DNA of 36,801 bases from JBOHPP01 sp050731755 (lineage in GTDB: Bacteria; Methylomirabilota; Methylomirabilia; Rokubacteriales; CSP1-6): NCBI GenBank assembly GCA_050731755.1, contig JBOHPP010000064.1, positions 1 through 36,801 on the forward strand, given 5' to 3'. Position numbers and translations under genes: made by a program. This document shows positions 1 to 10,501 of this stretch, piece by piece. The notes under the pieces were generated by a model that saw only the letters and a list, made by a program, of their open reading frames with translations, made no database searches and was not told the origin of the DNA. How positions within the stretch are numbered: the first letter of the stretch is position 1; each line of letters starts with the position of its first letter.

Positions 1-25
1 CCATCCCGTGAGCGAGGAGGCAATC

Positions 26-433
26 ATGGCTGAAAGCGAAGCGTATCGGAAGGGGGCTGAGATTCGCCGCCGCCTGCTGGGCGACGCCTGGGTCGAGCGC
101 TCCAACCGCACGGCCTACGCGGACCCCACCATGCGGCAGTTCATCGATATCGCCACCGAACACATCTTCGGCGGCCTGTGGACGCGCCCGGGCCTCGACC
201 TCAAGACGCGCACGTTCATCTGCGTGATCTCCGACGCCGCCACCCACCAGCACCCCGAGCTGGCGATTCATCTCCGGATGGCCCTGCGCCAGGGCTGGAA
301 AGAGGAAGAGCTGACGGAAGCGCTGCTGCACTTGATCGGCTACCTGGGGGCGCCGGCGGCGCGGGAGGCCATGCTGGTGGCGACGAAGACCTTCGCCGAG
401 ATCCGGGCCGAAGGAAAGTCCGGGCCGGCTTGA
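26..433 (+). CDS. Carboxymuconolactone decarboxylase-family protein
   Basis: A 135-residue all-helical protein of the CMD/AhpD superfamily. The conserved block runs from the segment FICVISDAATHQHPELAIH to the typical end GYLGAPAAREAM, with the family His in ELAIH. The CxxC pair of AhpD-type peroxidase partners is absent, so it is nearer the gamma-carboxymuconolactone decarboxylase branch; the substrate cannot be read from the sequence. A GTG in frame at 8 is possible, but the ATG at 26 has an excellent Shine-Dalgarno (GAGGAGG, 14-20) at 5-nt spacing, so I chose 26. It ends 46 nt before the CooC-type gene on the same strand. A functional link between the two is not evident. Confidence 0.85.
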   Translation: MAESEAYRKGAEIRRRLLGDAWVERSNRTAYADPTMRQFIDIATEHIFGGLWTRPGLDLKTRTFICVISDAATHQHPELAIHLRMALRQGWKEEELTEALLHLIGYLGAPAAREAMLVATKTFAEIRAEGKSGPA

Positions 434-479
434 GACGGCGTAGCGAAACGGGAGCGGCTGTGGTACTCGGTGGATCACG

Positions 480-1259
480 ATGAAGCTCGCCGTGGCCGGC
501 AAGGGAGGCTCGGGAAAGACCACCATCGCAGGCACTCTCGCTCGGATTCTCGCGGCCCGGGGCCATCCCGTCGTCGCCGTCGACGATGACAGCAATCCCA
601 ATCTCAGTGTGACCGTCGGTGCCGGGAGCCAGGCGGCCGCCGCGGTCCCACCGCTTCCGCGCGACCTCCTCGAAGAGCGCGTCAACGCTCAGGGCGACCG
701 CCGCCTCGAGCTGACGGTCCCCGCGGAGGAGATCCTGAGACGCTATGGTGTTCCGGTCGCCGAGCGTCTGACCCTCGTGGTCATGGGGCAGCCAAGCCAT
801 GGCGGCTCGGGGTGACTCTGCCGGGCCCACGCCACCGTGCGTGGCGTGCTCGGGGGGCTGGTCACCGATCCATCCCGGATGACCATCGTGGACCTGGAAG
901 CCGGCCTGGAGCACCTGAGCCGGGGCACCGCTCGGCACGTCGACACGCTGCTGGTCGTCGGCGAGCCCTACTTCAAGTCGCTCGAGACGGCCCAGCGCTC
1001 GTTCGCGCTGGCCCGGGATCTCGGCCTCGGCGACATCCGGATGGTCGGCAACAAGATCCGGAGCGAGCGCGACGAGACGACGGTGCGCGAGTACGCCGCC
1101 CGTCACGGCCTCGACCTCGCCGGCCTCGTGCCCTGGGACGATGCCGTCGCCGAGGCCGACCGACGGGGCCTCGCCCTGATCGACCACGCCCCGGACGCGC
1201 CGGCCGTCGCGGCGGTCCGGCGTCTCGCCGACCTCCTGCTGGCTCCCGCCGCCGCGTAG
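480..1259 (+). CDS. cooC: CooC-type nickel-insertion ATPase with in-frame UGA (candidate selenoprotein)
   Basis: A MinD/SIMIBI-class P-loop ATPase of the CooC family, whose known members load nickel into carbon monoxide dehydrogenase. Visible parts are the deviant Walker A GKGGSGKTT (residues 7-15), the switch region VDDDSNPNLS and the block DLEAGLEHLSRGTARHVD that is typical of CooC. The reading frame of 259 codons is continuous except for TGA at 813-815, codon 112. Flanking residues are GGSG-(TGA)-LCRAHATVRG. In CooC1 of Carboxydothermus, as I recall it, the metal-binding CxC is Cys112-x-Cys114 in the context GGSQCYCR, so the TGA falls on the first metal ligand and Cys114 is kept. Either selenocysteine is inserted, or a TGC codon was mutated or mis-sequenced. 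Re-initiation at the GTG at 837 would give only a C-terminal fragment without the P-loop. The family call is firm; the recoding is a hypothesis. Confidence 0.85.
828..848 (+). promoter_or_regulatory. SECIS-like hairpin after the in-frame UGA of cooC
   Basis: CACGCCAC (828-835) pairs perfectly with GTGGCGTG (841-848) around the 5-nt loop CGTGC. The loop starts 21 nt after the TGA at 813-815, within the roughly 16-37 nt range known for bacterial SECIS elements. The stem is 8 bp and a G lies within the first two loop positions. It also encodes the conserved HATVRGV segment, so chance pairing cannot be excluded. Confidence 0.45.
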
Positions 1260-1309
1260 CCTGGATTCTTCACAAGCGCACCACCCGCGAGGAGGGCGTG
1301 TCCTGTCGT

Positions 1310-1469
1310 CGGTGTGGCGGGGTCGAGTCGATGAGGGGTCGCTCGACCACGCAGCACGCGACCGCATGGCCCGGCGCGGCTGGGCTCCGTCTGGCCGAGC
1401 GCGATCCGCACTGGCACGCGGCGGGAACGGGTCTCGTCGACCCCTCATCGACCCGACCCCGCCACACCG
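1310..1469 (+). repeat. Long-stem repeat element, copy 1
   Basis: Two arms (1310-1341 and 1438-1469) are inverted complements over 32 bp with one mismatch, enclosing a 96-nt core. The core shares long matches with the reverse complement of the element at 13130-13285, including a 16-mer (1345-1360) and an 11-mer (1423-1433), while the arm sequences of the two copies differ. It starts 51 nt after the cooC stop and fills the gap to the convergent ABC transporter genes. I see no credible protein in 1260-1553. It could be a structured RNA, a 3' element of the cooC transcript, or a small mobile repeat. Confidence 0.75.
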
Positions 1470-1553
1470 GCACCACACGCGCGGTCTCGTGGGCGCCGTT
1501 CATAACTAATCCCGGCTAGTCCCCGCCCGCCGGCGGCCGGTCGCGACTCGGGG

Positions 1554-2444
1554 CTACCGGCGGCGGCGCGGACTCAGCGCGTCGTTCAGCGCATCGCCCA
1601 GCAAGTTCAGGCCCAGCACCGCCAGCGCGATCGCCAGGCCCGGGAACAGCGTCATCCACCACGCCACGCGGAGAAACCGTTGGGCATTGCTGGCGAGATA
1701 CCCCCAGCTCATGCGGTGCGGGTCGCCGAGACCCAGAAACGACAGTCCCGCCTCGAGCAGCAGCACGCTGGCAGCGTTCAGCGACACGACCACGAGCGCC
1801 GCCGGGAGCACGTTCGGCAGCACGTGCCGCAGGAGGATGCGCCAGGTGGGGGCGCCGAGTGAGCGGGCGGCGTCGACCCACGGACGCGTCCGCAGCGAAA
1901 GCGTCTCCGCCCGCACCACCCGCGCCAGCCACGGCCACGAGGTGACACCGAGCAGCACGACCAAGCGGTCCAGGCCGGGACCGAACAGCGCGATGACGAC
2001 GACGGCCAGGAAGAAGCGCGGGACGACCTGGACGAACTCCGTGACGCGCATCAGGGCGTCGTCGGTGATCCGGCCCCGGTAGCCCGCCAGCGCCCCGACG
2101 CCGATCCCGATCACCGTGGCGATGGCCGACACCGTCAGGACAACCACGAGCGACGTCCGGGCGCCGTGCACGACGCCGGTCAGCAGGTCGCGGCCGAGGT
2201 CGTCGGTGCCCATCGGGTGGCGCCATGATGGCGGCGCCAGCGACGGCGCCACTGACGCGAAGGGATCCCCCGGCGTGAGGTGATCGGCCAGCACGGCGAC
2301 CATGACGAGCGCGACGGTGAGCGCGAGCCCCACGGCGCCGGCGGGCACGCGGAGCAGCCGCCCGGGCCACCGCGCTCCCGCCGCAGCCGGGATCGGCAGC
2401 GCGGCGGCCTCAGCTGTAGCGGATGCGGGGATCGAGCCAGGCAT
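1554..2444 (-). CDS. ABC transporter permease, DppC/NikC type
   Basis: Inner-membrane permease (296 residues) of the peptide/nickel importer family. It begins with a short polar Ala/Pro-rich segment, followed by a first membrane span at about residues 35-55, the DppC-type periplasmic motif HPMGTDDLGRDLLTGVVHGARTSL and further spans. The cytoplasmic EAA loop reads DAARSLGAP...ILLRHVLPN, which contacts the ATPase. Length and motifs are normal. Its start overlaps the end of the upstream permease gene by 35 nt, indicating coupled translation. It is the last gene of a three-gene unit with no DppD/DppF ATPases in the window, so ATPases would have to come from elsewhere. Confidence 0.9.
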   Translation of the reverse strand: MPGSIPASATAEAAALPIPAAAGARWPGRLLRVPAGAVGLALTVALVMVAVLADHLTPGDPFASVAPSLAPPSWRHPMGTDDLGRDLLTGVVHGARTSLVVVLTVSAIATVIGIGVGALAGYRGRITDDALMRVTEFVQVVPRFFLAVVVIALFGPGLDRLVVLLGVTSWPWLARVVRAETLSLRTRPWVDAARSLGAPTWRILLRHVLPNVLPAALVVVSLNAASVLLLEAGLSFLGLGDPHRMSWGYLASNAQRFLRVAWWMTLFPGLAIALAVLGLNLLGDALNDALSPRRRR

Positions 2445-3372
2445 AGACGAGGTCGGTGAGCAGGTTGGCGAGGATCACCGCGAGCGAGACGATCAGGAAC
2501 AACCCGAGCAGCACCGGGTAGTCGCGCGTCTGCAGCGAGGTGAGCAGAAGCCGACCGAGCCCCGGCCAGGCGAAGACGATCTCGACGAGCGCCGCGCCCG
2601 ACAGGAGCATGCCGGTGCGAGCGCCGATCACGGTCGTGACGGGCAGCAGGGCGTTGCGCAGCGCATGGCGCAGCACTCCGGCTTCCGGCAGCCCCTTGGC
2701 CCGCGCCGTCCGCACGTACTCAGTGCCGAGCGCCTCCAGCACGCCCGCCCGCACCAGCCGCGTGGTCAGCGCCAGCTCGCTCGCGGCCAGCACCAGCGCG
2801 GGAAGCGCCAAGTGGTGGAGCACGTCGAGGGCGTAGCCGGCGCCCTGCAGGCTGCTCCGGGCGTCGGTCATCCCCTGGACCGGAAACAGCCCGGCGCCGA
2901 CGGCCAGCGTGAGCACCGCGACCTGGCCCAGCCAGAACGACGGCATGGCTTATCCGAGGAGCGCCACGGTCCGAACGGCGACATCGTCCGGTCGATGGGC
3001 CCGCCTCGCGCTCGCCGTGCCCAGAACGACTCCCAGGAGGCTCGACAGGCCCAGCGCGGTCATCGTGAGCAGCAAGGTGGCGGGGACCCGCTCGGCGATC
3101 ACGTCGAGCACAGGACGGCCGTGCATGAAGGAGACGCCGAGGTCGCCGCGGGCGACGCTCGCGAGGTAGGCCACGAGCTGCTCGGGCAGCGGGCGATCCA
3201 GGCGGAACTTGGCGCGGATGAATGCGTAGTACGCCGCGTCGCCGTGCTCGCCGGCCAGAGCGAGCACCGGGTCCCCTGGGGCGAGATGAACGAGCAGGAA
3301 GGCGACGACGACGATGCCGACGGCGGCCGGCACAACCTGGGCCAGGCGCCGCAGGAGGTACCGGCCGCTCAC
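2410..3372 (-). pseudogene. ABC transporter permease, DppB/NikB type, interrupted by TAA
   Basis: Partner permease of the same importer. The first 140 codons carry the DppB N-terminus (MSGRYLLRRLAQVVPAAVG..., APGDPV, GDLGVSF), then codon 141 is TAA (2950-2952). The same frame continues with AMPSFWLGQ and the EAA-loop motif TARAKGLPEAGVLRHALRN to a normal C-terminus. Related permeases have an aromatic or hydrophobic residue here, and TAC (Tyr) to TAA is a single substitution. An ATG lies two codons after the stop but has no convincing ribosome site. Either the gene is truncated, two halves are made, or the base is an assembly or sequencing error. The neighbours on both sides are intact, which favours a very recent event or an error. 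Confidence 0.8.
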
Positions 3373-3379
3373 GCGGCCC

Positions 3380-4996
3380 CTACTGCCGGCAGAACGCGGC
3401 CTCGGCGAAGAGCCCTGTCCAGGGCTTGAAGCCGCTGCAGCGCGCCGGCCACGCCCGCGTGCTCAGCGTTTCGACCAACCAGACATACGGGAGCTCCTGG
3501 ACCAGGATCTCCTGGATGCGGCGGTAGAGGGCCGACCGCTGGCCACGATCAACCGCCCCCGCGGCCTCGTCGAAGAGCGCGTCCACGCGCGGATCGCGGT
3601 AGGCGGCGGCGTTGGTGAACGGCGCCGGCCCGATCTGCGACGCGTGGTACATGCGCCGCACACCGATCTCCGGATCCGGCCCATTACAGTACGAGATGAC
3701 GTTGGTGTCGAATTTCCGCTCGCGAAACACCGTCGGGGCGAACGCCGCCGGCTCGAGCGGCCGCAGCTGCAGCTCGACTCCCACCGCCCCGAGCTGCTGG
3801 CGCAGCAGCTCCCCGTACTTGGCGAAGGCGGGGAAATGCAGAAAGTCGAGCGCCAGCGGTGCGCCGTCGGCAACGCCGGCGACGCCGCGCGCCGCGCGCG
3901 AGCCGGTTCCTTCCCGCTTCCAGCCGGCGGCGTCGAAAAGCCGCTCGGCTTCCGCGCGGTCGAAGCCGGGGAGCGCGAGACCCCCCGCGTGCGCCCACGC
4001 GATCTCGCTCGAAATCGGCGCCGCCGCCACCCGGCCCTCGCCAAATAGGATCTGGCTGAGGAACGGTTCCCGGTTGATCGCGTGAGCCAGAGCGCGACGG
4101 ACTCGGACGTCCTTCAAAACGGGGCGATCGAGATTGAGGCTCAACGTCATGATGCAGTTCGAGCCGCCGGGATTGTAGGCGGTCTGGGCGAGCGTGAACC
4201 GAGGGTCGGCCCGAAGCCTGGCCTGATGCGGGCCGGGGACGCCCCACAAAAAGTCCACCTCGCCGTTCTCCAGGGCGAGGACCTGCGTCCCCGTGTCGGG
4301 CACGACCCGCATCACCACCCCGTCGAGCGGCGGCCAGCCCGGCTTGAAGTACGCCGGGTTTCGCGCGAGCCGGATCTCGGAGCCCTTGACGTAGCTGACG
4401 AACCGGAACGGCCCGGTGCCGACCGGCTTCACGTTGGCCGGGTTCGTCTGGGGGTCCGTGCCCTGATAGACGTGACGGGCGACGATCGGCGCCTCGGTGG
4501 CGTCGAGCTGGAGCAGCAGCGGGGCGTACGGCTGCTTGAAGCGGAAGACCACCGTGCGGTCATCGGGCGTGTCGATGGCGGCCAGCACGTCGCCGAGCGA
4601 CGCCTTCGTCCGGGCGTGGTACTTCAGCAGCACGTCCTCGAACGTGAACTTCACGTCGGCCGACGTGAAGCGGGTGCCGTCATGCCACGTCACCCCGTCG
4701 CGGAGGTGGAAGCGGTAGACTGCTCCCGCCTGCTCCACGGTCCAGCGCTCGGCCAGCTCCGGCAGTGGCTCGCCCCGCTCGTCGCGCCCGAGCAGCCCGT
4801 TGTAGAGCAGCTCGGCGGCGGCGTGCGTAGCGCCGCTCGTCGTGATCGCCGGGTTCAGGTGCCCGGGATCGGCGGAGATGGCGACCACGAGCGTGCCGCC
4901 GCGGACGGGCGCCTGCTGAGCGACCGCCGGAGCCGGGCCGAGGCAAACGGGCAGCAGCAACAGCGTCATGGGGGCGAGCAGGTGGCGGCGGCGCAT
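3380..4996 (-). CDS. ABC transporter substrate-binding protein, family 5
   Basis: Periplasmic solute-binding protein (538 residues) of the DppA/OppA/NikA family. The N-terminus MRRRHLLAPMTLLLLPVCLG...AVAQ is a signal peptide, probably cut near residue 26. Family signatures follow: GGTLVVAISADPGHLNPA, the WTVEQAGAVYRFHLRDGVTWHDG segment, and VGTGPFRFVSY. The C-terminal half is typical (FNPYFK-like, then VDALFDEAAG...RRIQEILVQELPYVWL). Proximity to hydrogenase genes would suit a nickel carrier, but general oligopeptide-type motifs dominate and the ligand cannot be assigned. The start has GGAGG 4 nt upstream, buried in a possible hairpin (5001-5031). The permease genes follow after 7 nt. Confidence 0.9.
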   Translation of the reverse strand: MRRRHLLAPMTLLLLPVCLGPAPAVAQQAPVRGGTLVVAISADPGHLNPAITTSGATHAAAELLYNGLLGRDERGEPLPELAERWTVEQAGAVYRFHLRDGVTWHDGTRFTSADVKFTFEDVLLKYHARTKASLGDVLAAIDTPDDRTVVFRFKQPYAPLLLQLDATEAPIVARHVYQGTDPQTNPANVKPVGTGPFRFVSYVKGSEIRLARNPAYFKPGWPPLDGVVMRVVPDTGTQVLALENGEVDFLWGVPGPHQARLRADPRFTLAQTAYNPGGSNCIMTLSLNLDRPVLKDVRVRRALAHAINREPFLSQILFGEGRVAAAPISSEIAWAHAGGLALPGFDRAEAERLFDAAGWKREGTGSRAARGVAGVADGAPLALDFLHFPAFAKYGELLRQQLGAVGVELQLRPLEPAAFAPTVFRERKFDTNVISYCNGPDPEIGVRRMYHASQIGPAPFTNAAAYRDPRVDALFDEAAGAVDRGQRSALYRRIQEILVQELPYVWLVETLSTRAWPARCSGFKPWTGLFAEAAFCRQ

Positions 4997-5000
4997 AGAT

Positions 5001-5031
5001 CCTCCACGGTCGGCCTACGGTCGTGTGGAGG
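5001..5031 (-). promoter_or_regulatory. Hairpin hiding the ribosome site of the substrate-binding protein gene
   Basis: CCTCCAC (5001-5007) and GTGGAGG (5025-5031) form a perfect 7-bp inverted repeat with a 17-nt loop. In the minus-strand mRNA the promoter-proximal arm CCTCCAC is an exact anti-Shine-Dalgarno for the distal GTGGAGG, which is the ribosome site 4 nt before the ATG at 4996. This geometry could limit translation. No known riboswitch class is recognised. Confidence 0.4.
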
Positions 5032-5035
5032 AACC

Positions 5036-5057
5036 ATACTCCAAAAAATCGAAGTAT
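5036..5057. promoter_or_regulatory. A-rich inverted repeat in the divergent promoter region
   Basis: ATACTCC and GAAGTAT are near-complementary arms (6 of 7) around AAAAAATC. The site lies between the divergent ABC transporter and hydrogenase genes and ends at the sigma-54-like -24 element. An 11-mer within it, AAAAATCGAAG, recurs in the divergent region of the second hydrogenase operon (23462-23472). It is a candidate operator for a shared regulator. Confidence 0.35.
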
Positions 5058-5073
5058 TGGGCTCAAACTTGCC
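5057..5073 (+). promoter_or_regulatory. Candidate sigma-54 (-24/-12) promoter of the sensor-like hydrogenase genes
   Basis: TTGGGCTCAAACTTGCC has the invariant GG and GC dinucleotides at exactly 10-nt spacing (GG 5059-5060, GC 5071-5072) and TTGC at the -12 side, fitting TGGCAC-N5-TTGC only in part. It lies 55 nt before the predicted ATG at 5128. Sigma-54 control is known for several hydrogenase operons. No NtrC-type activator gene is in the window. Confidence 0.5.
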
Positions 5074-5127
5074 GGCCCCTCTGGGTATACTGATGGCCGG
5101 ACGTGCCCCTTTGCGTTCCCGAGACTG

Positions 5128-6021
5128 ATGATGCAGAGCCCTGAGCTACCGAAACCGCCGGGGAACACGTGCACGCGCTCCGCCCCCCCGAGCGCAGTGC
5201 ACGTGATCTGGCTCGGAGGAGCCAGCTGTGAGGGCTGCACCATGGCGACACTCGGGGCGGCGGAGCCCGGCATCGAGGATCTCCTCCTCGGCCGCGTGCC
5301 GCAGGTCGCCGCGGTCACCTTGGTGCACCCGGCGCTGGCCCTGGAGAGCGGCGATGCGTATCGCGCCTACCTCGAGCAGGCGGTCGGCGGCGAGCTCGGG
5401 CCGTTTGTCCTCGTCCTCGAGGGCTCCGTGCTGGACGAGTCGCGAGCAGGCGAGGGAAGCTTTTCGCGGCTGGGCATGGAGGGCGCGCGGCCCCTGACCA
5501 CCGCGGCGTGGATCGATCGGCTTGCGCCACGGGCGGAAGCGGTGGTGGCCATCGGCAGCTGTGCCACCTGGGGGGGCATCCCGGCCGCCGCCGGCAGTCC
5601 AACCGGCGCGATGGGACTGGAGGATTACCTGGGCCGCGACTTCACGAGCGCCGGGGGTCTGCCCGTCATCAACGTGCCCGGCTGCGCCCCATCGGGCGAC
5701 GCCTTCGTCGAGACGCTCGTGTCCCTTTTGCTCCATCTGGGGCGCCTCGTGCCGCTCGACCTTGACGAGGAACGGCGTCCCCGCTGGCTCTATACGGAGC
5801 TGGCCCACCCGGTTCCGCCCCGTGCCGACTATCTGTCTGCCGAGGCGTACGTGGTGACCGCACGGCCGGCGGTCGGCTGCCCGGTGCCGAGTGCCGGCTG
5901 GATGAAAGGCATCGGGGGCTGCGCCCGCGTGGGAGGCGCCTGCATCGGGTGCACCGGCCGCGACTTCGCCGACCGCTACCTCCCGCTCGCGCGGCCGCAC
6001 GCTCATCCCCGGACCGCATAG
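5128..6021 (+). CDS. [NiFe] hydrogenase small subunit, compact, distal-cluster ligands missing
   Basis: Small subunit (297 residues) of an actinobacterial-type (group 1h/1l-like) hydrogenase. Proximal-cluster cysteines are all present: C34 and C37 (GGASCEGCT), C145 (GSCATWGGIP) and C186 (VPGCAPSGD). Compared with the second small subunit here (16748-18052), H227 remains, but the next distal ligand is lost (HPVP instead of HQGC), as are the following distal Cys and one medial Cys. Only C251, C265, C272 and C275 remain in the C-terminal half. The roughly 100-residue C-terminal extension of the paralog is also absent. No Tat signal is present, so it should stay in the cytoplasm. I chose the ATG at 5128 over upstream in-frame starts because the sigma-54-like site would otherwise lie inside the gene. 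It is followed after 5 nt by the large subunit gene. Confidence 0.9.
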   Translation: MMQSPELPKPPGNTCTRSAPPSAVHVIWLGGASCEGCTMATLGAAEPGIEDLLLGRVPQVAAVTLVHPALALESGDAYRAYLEQAVGGELGPFVLVLEGSVLDESRAGEGSFSRLGMEGARPLTTAAWIDRLAPRAEAVVAIGSCATWGGIPAAAGSPTGAMGLEDYLGRDFTSAGGLPVINVPGCAPSGDAFVETLVSLLLHLGRLVPLDLDEERRPRWLYTELAHPVPPRADYLSAEAYVVTARPAVGCPVPSAGWMKGIGGCARVGGACIGCTGRDFADRYLPLARPHAHPRTA

Positions 6022-6026
6022 CTCCC

Positions 6027-7882
6027 ATGTGCTTCAGGAACTTGCCGATCGAATTCGACGCGCACGGACGCGCGCGCCTGCGCGACGACGGGCAGGGCGA
6101 GCCCTTCGCTCCACGCGCCGCTCCGGGCGACAGCGCGCTCGACGCGCTGACCCGCGGCGATCACTTCCGCGACTTCGACATCGACCCGGTCACCCGGGTC
6201 GCGGGCGCCCTCTCGTTCCACACCGTCGTCGATCTGGCTCAGCGCCGGGTGGTCGAGGCCCGCACCGAGGCGACCCTCTTCCGAGGCTACGAGGTCATCC
6301 TCAAGGGCCGCGAGCCGACCGATGCCATCGACATCTCGAGCCGTGCTTGCGGCGTGTGTGGCGGCGTGCACTCGACGTGCGCCGCGATGGCCCTGGAGAT
6401 GGCATTCGGCGTCGTGCCGCCGCCGCTCGCGGTGATCGCGCGCAACCTGGGCGAGGCCGCCGAACTCGTGTACGACCATACCCTGCACCTGTTCCTGCTG
6501 GCCGGCCCCGACTACTCGGAGACGATGGTCAGCCGGACCAGCCCATCACTGTGGGCGGCGGCACAGCGCGCTCCGGCGGCGCACGCCCACGTCCACGAAC
6601 TCCGGACGGTGGCGGACATCATGCGCGGGCTCAACCCGCTGCGCGGGCACCTCTACCTCGAGGCGCTCGCCATCACTCGCGCCGCTCGGGAAATCGCCTC
6701 GCTGATGCTGGGCAAGTACCCCCATCCTTCCACGATCTTTCCTGGCGGGCTGGGCATCGAGGCCACGCCGGACGTCTTCAACCAGGTTCTCGGGCGGATC
6801 GTTCGTCTGCTGGACTATGCCAAGAAGGTCGCCGCCGTCTGGGACGACCTGGTCGAGTTCATCCTGGCCGAGCGGCCCGAATATCGCCGCGTTGGCGAGC
6901 GGCCCGCCAACTTGATCGCCACGGGCATCTGGGACGACCCGGAGGCCTACGATGCCAGCTACGCCCGCTGCTCGGAGTGGGGCGAGCGGCGCCTGGTCAC
7001 GCCGGGCGTCCTCGTGAACGGCGAGCTGAGGACCACCCGACTGGCCGCGGTGAACCTTGGCATCGAGGAATTCGTTGACCACTCCTACTACCAGCGCTGG
7101 GAAAGTCATCGCTTCCAAAGCGACCCCGAGGGTGCGCCGCTCTCGCCGTTTCATCCGTGGAACAAGCAGACCATCCCCGACCCGACCAAGCGGAGCTGGA
7201 AGGAGAAGTACACGTGGGCCACCGCTCCGCGCTGGGACCGCGAGCCGATGGAGTCGGGACCTCTCGCCCGCCAGTGGATCACCGCCATCGCGGGCAAGCT
7301 GGAGAACGAGTTCATCCGCGCCACCAGGGACGGCCTCGAGATCGATCTGCCCAAGGGGCAGAAGCCAGCGACGACCCTGCACTGGCGGATCCCCGTGCGG
7401 CCGAACGCGCTGGAGCGAAACCGCGCCCGCGCCTACCATGTCGCCTACTGCGGCATGGTCGCGTACACCTTCCTGTTGAAGGCCTTCGAATGCCTCCGGC
7501 TCGGCCGGACGGCCATGGCAACGCCCTACACGGTCGCCAACGACGCGATCGGGGTCGGTTTCTGGGAAGCCGGTCGGGGAACGCTCACCCACCACGCCGT
7601 CATCGAGGGAGGGCGCATCGCCAATTACCAGATCGTGACTCCCTCGACCTGGATGGCCTCACCGCGCGACCCTTTCGGCATGCCCGGGCCCTACGAAGGA
7701 GCGGTGCTCAATACCCCCCTCCTGGAAGAGTTCGCGCGCCCTGAGGACTTCACCGGCATCGACATCCTGCGCACCATCCGGAGCTTCGATCCCTGCATGC
7801 CCTGCACCGTCCACCTGCACGTCGGCGACCGGGTGCTGCACCGCGACGCCAGCAGCTGCGCCTGCGGGCTGGAGGGGGAGCA

Positions 7883-7886
<4 letters not shown>
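6027..7886 (+). CDS. [NiFe] hydrogenase large subunit of the putative H2 sensor
   Basis: Catalytic subunit (619 residues) carrying the Ni-Fe site. Both Cys pairs are intact: RACGVCGGVH (C108, C111, H115) and DPCMPCTVH (C590, C593, H596). A 23-residue tail follows H596, the usual protease cut point, and contains CACG (C611, C613). It is clearly homologous along its whole length to the second large subunit (13308-15209), sharing MCF-NLPIEFDA, DPVTRVAGAL, WKEKYTW and NTPLLEE blocks. The start ATG is 5 nt after the small subunit stop. Its stop overlaps the kinase start by 4 nt (GTGA), so the two are translationally coupled. An intact active site with a reduced electron-transfer chain, fused into an operon with a kinase, suggests sensing rather than bulk catalysis. 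That role is inferred. Confidence 0.93.

Positions 7887-10487
<2,601 letters not shown>

Positions 10488-10501
<14 letters not shown>

Noticed and set aside
837..1259. Independent gene starting at the GTG after the in-frame TGA
   Set aside because: It is the C-terminal half of CooC in the same frame, lacks the P-loop, and the GTG lies inside the hairpin with no ribosome site.
216..1478. Long minus-strand open frame covering the CooC gene and repeat copy 1
   Set aside because: It is antisense to conserved CooC coding sequence, has an Arg/Pro-rich composition typical of GC-rich shadow frames, and its start comes from the repeat.
1554..4996. Dedicated nickel importer NikABC for the hydrogenases
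   Set aside because: Attractive by position, but the binding protein has general family 5 motifs, no Ni-binding residue can be identified, and the ATPases are missing.
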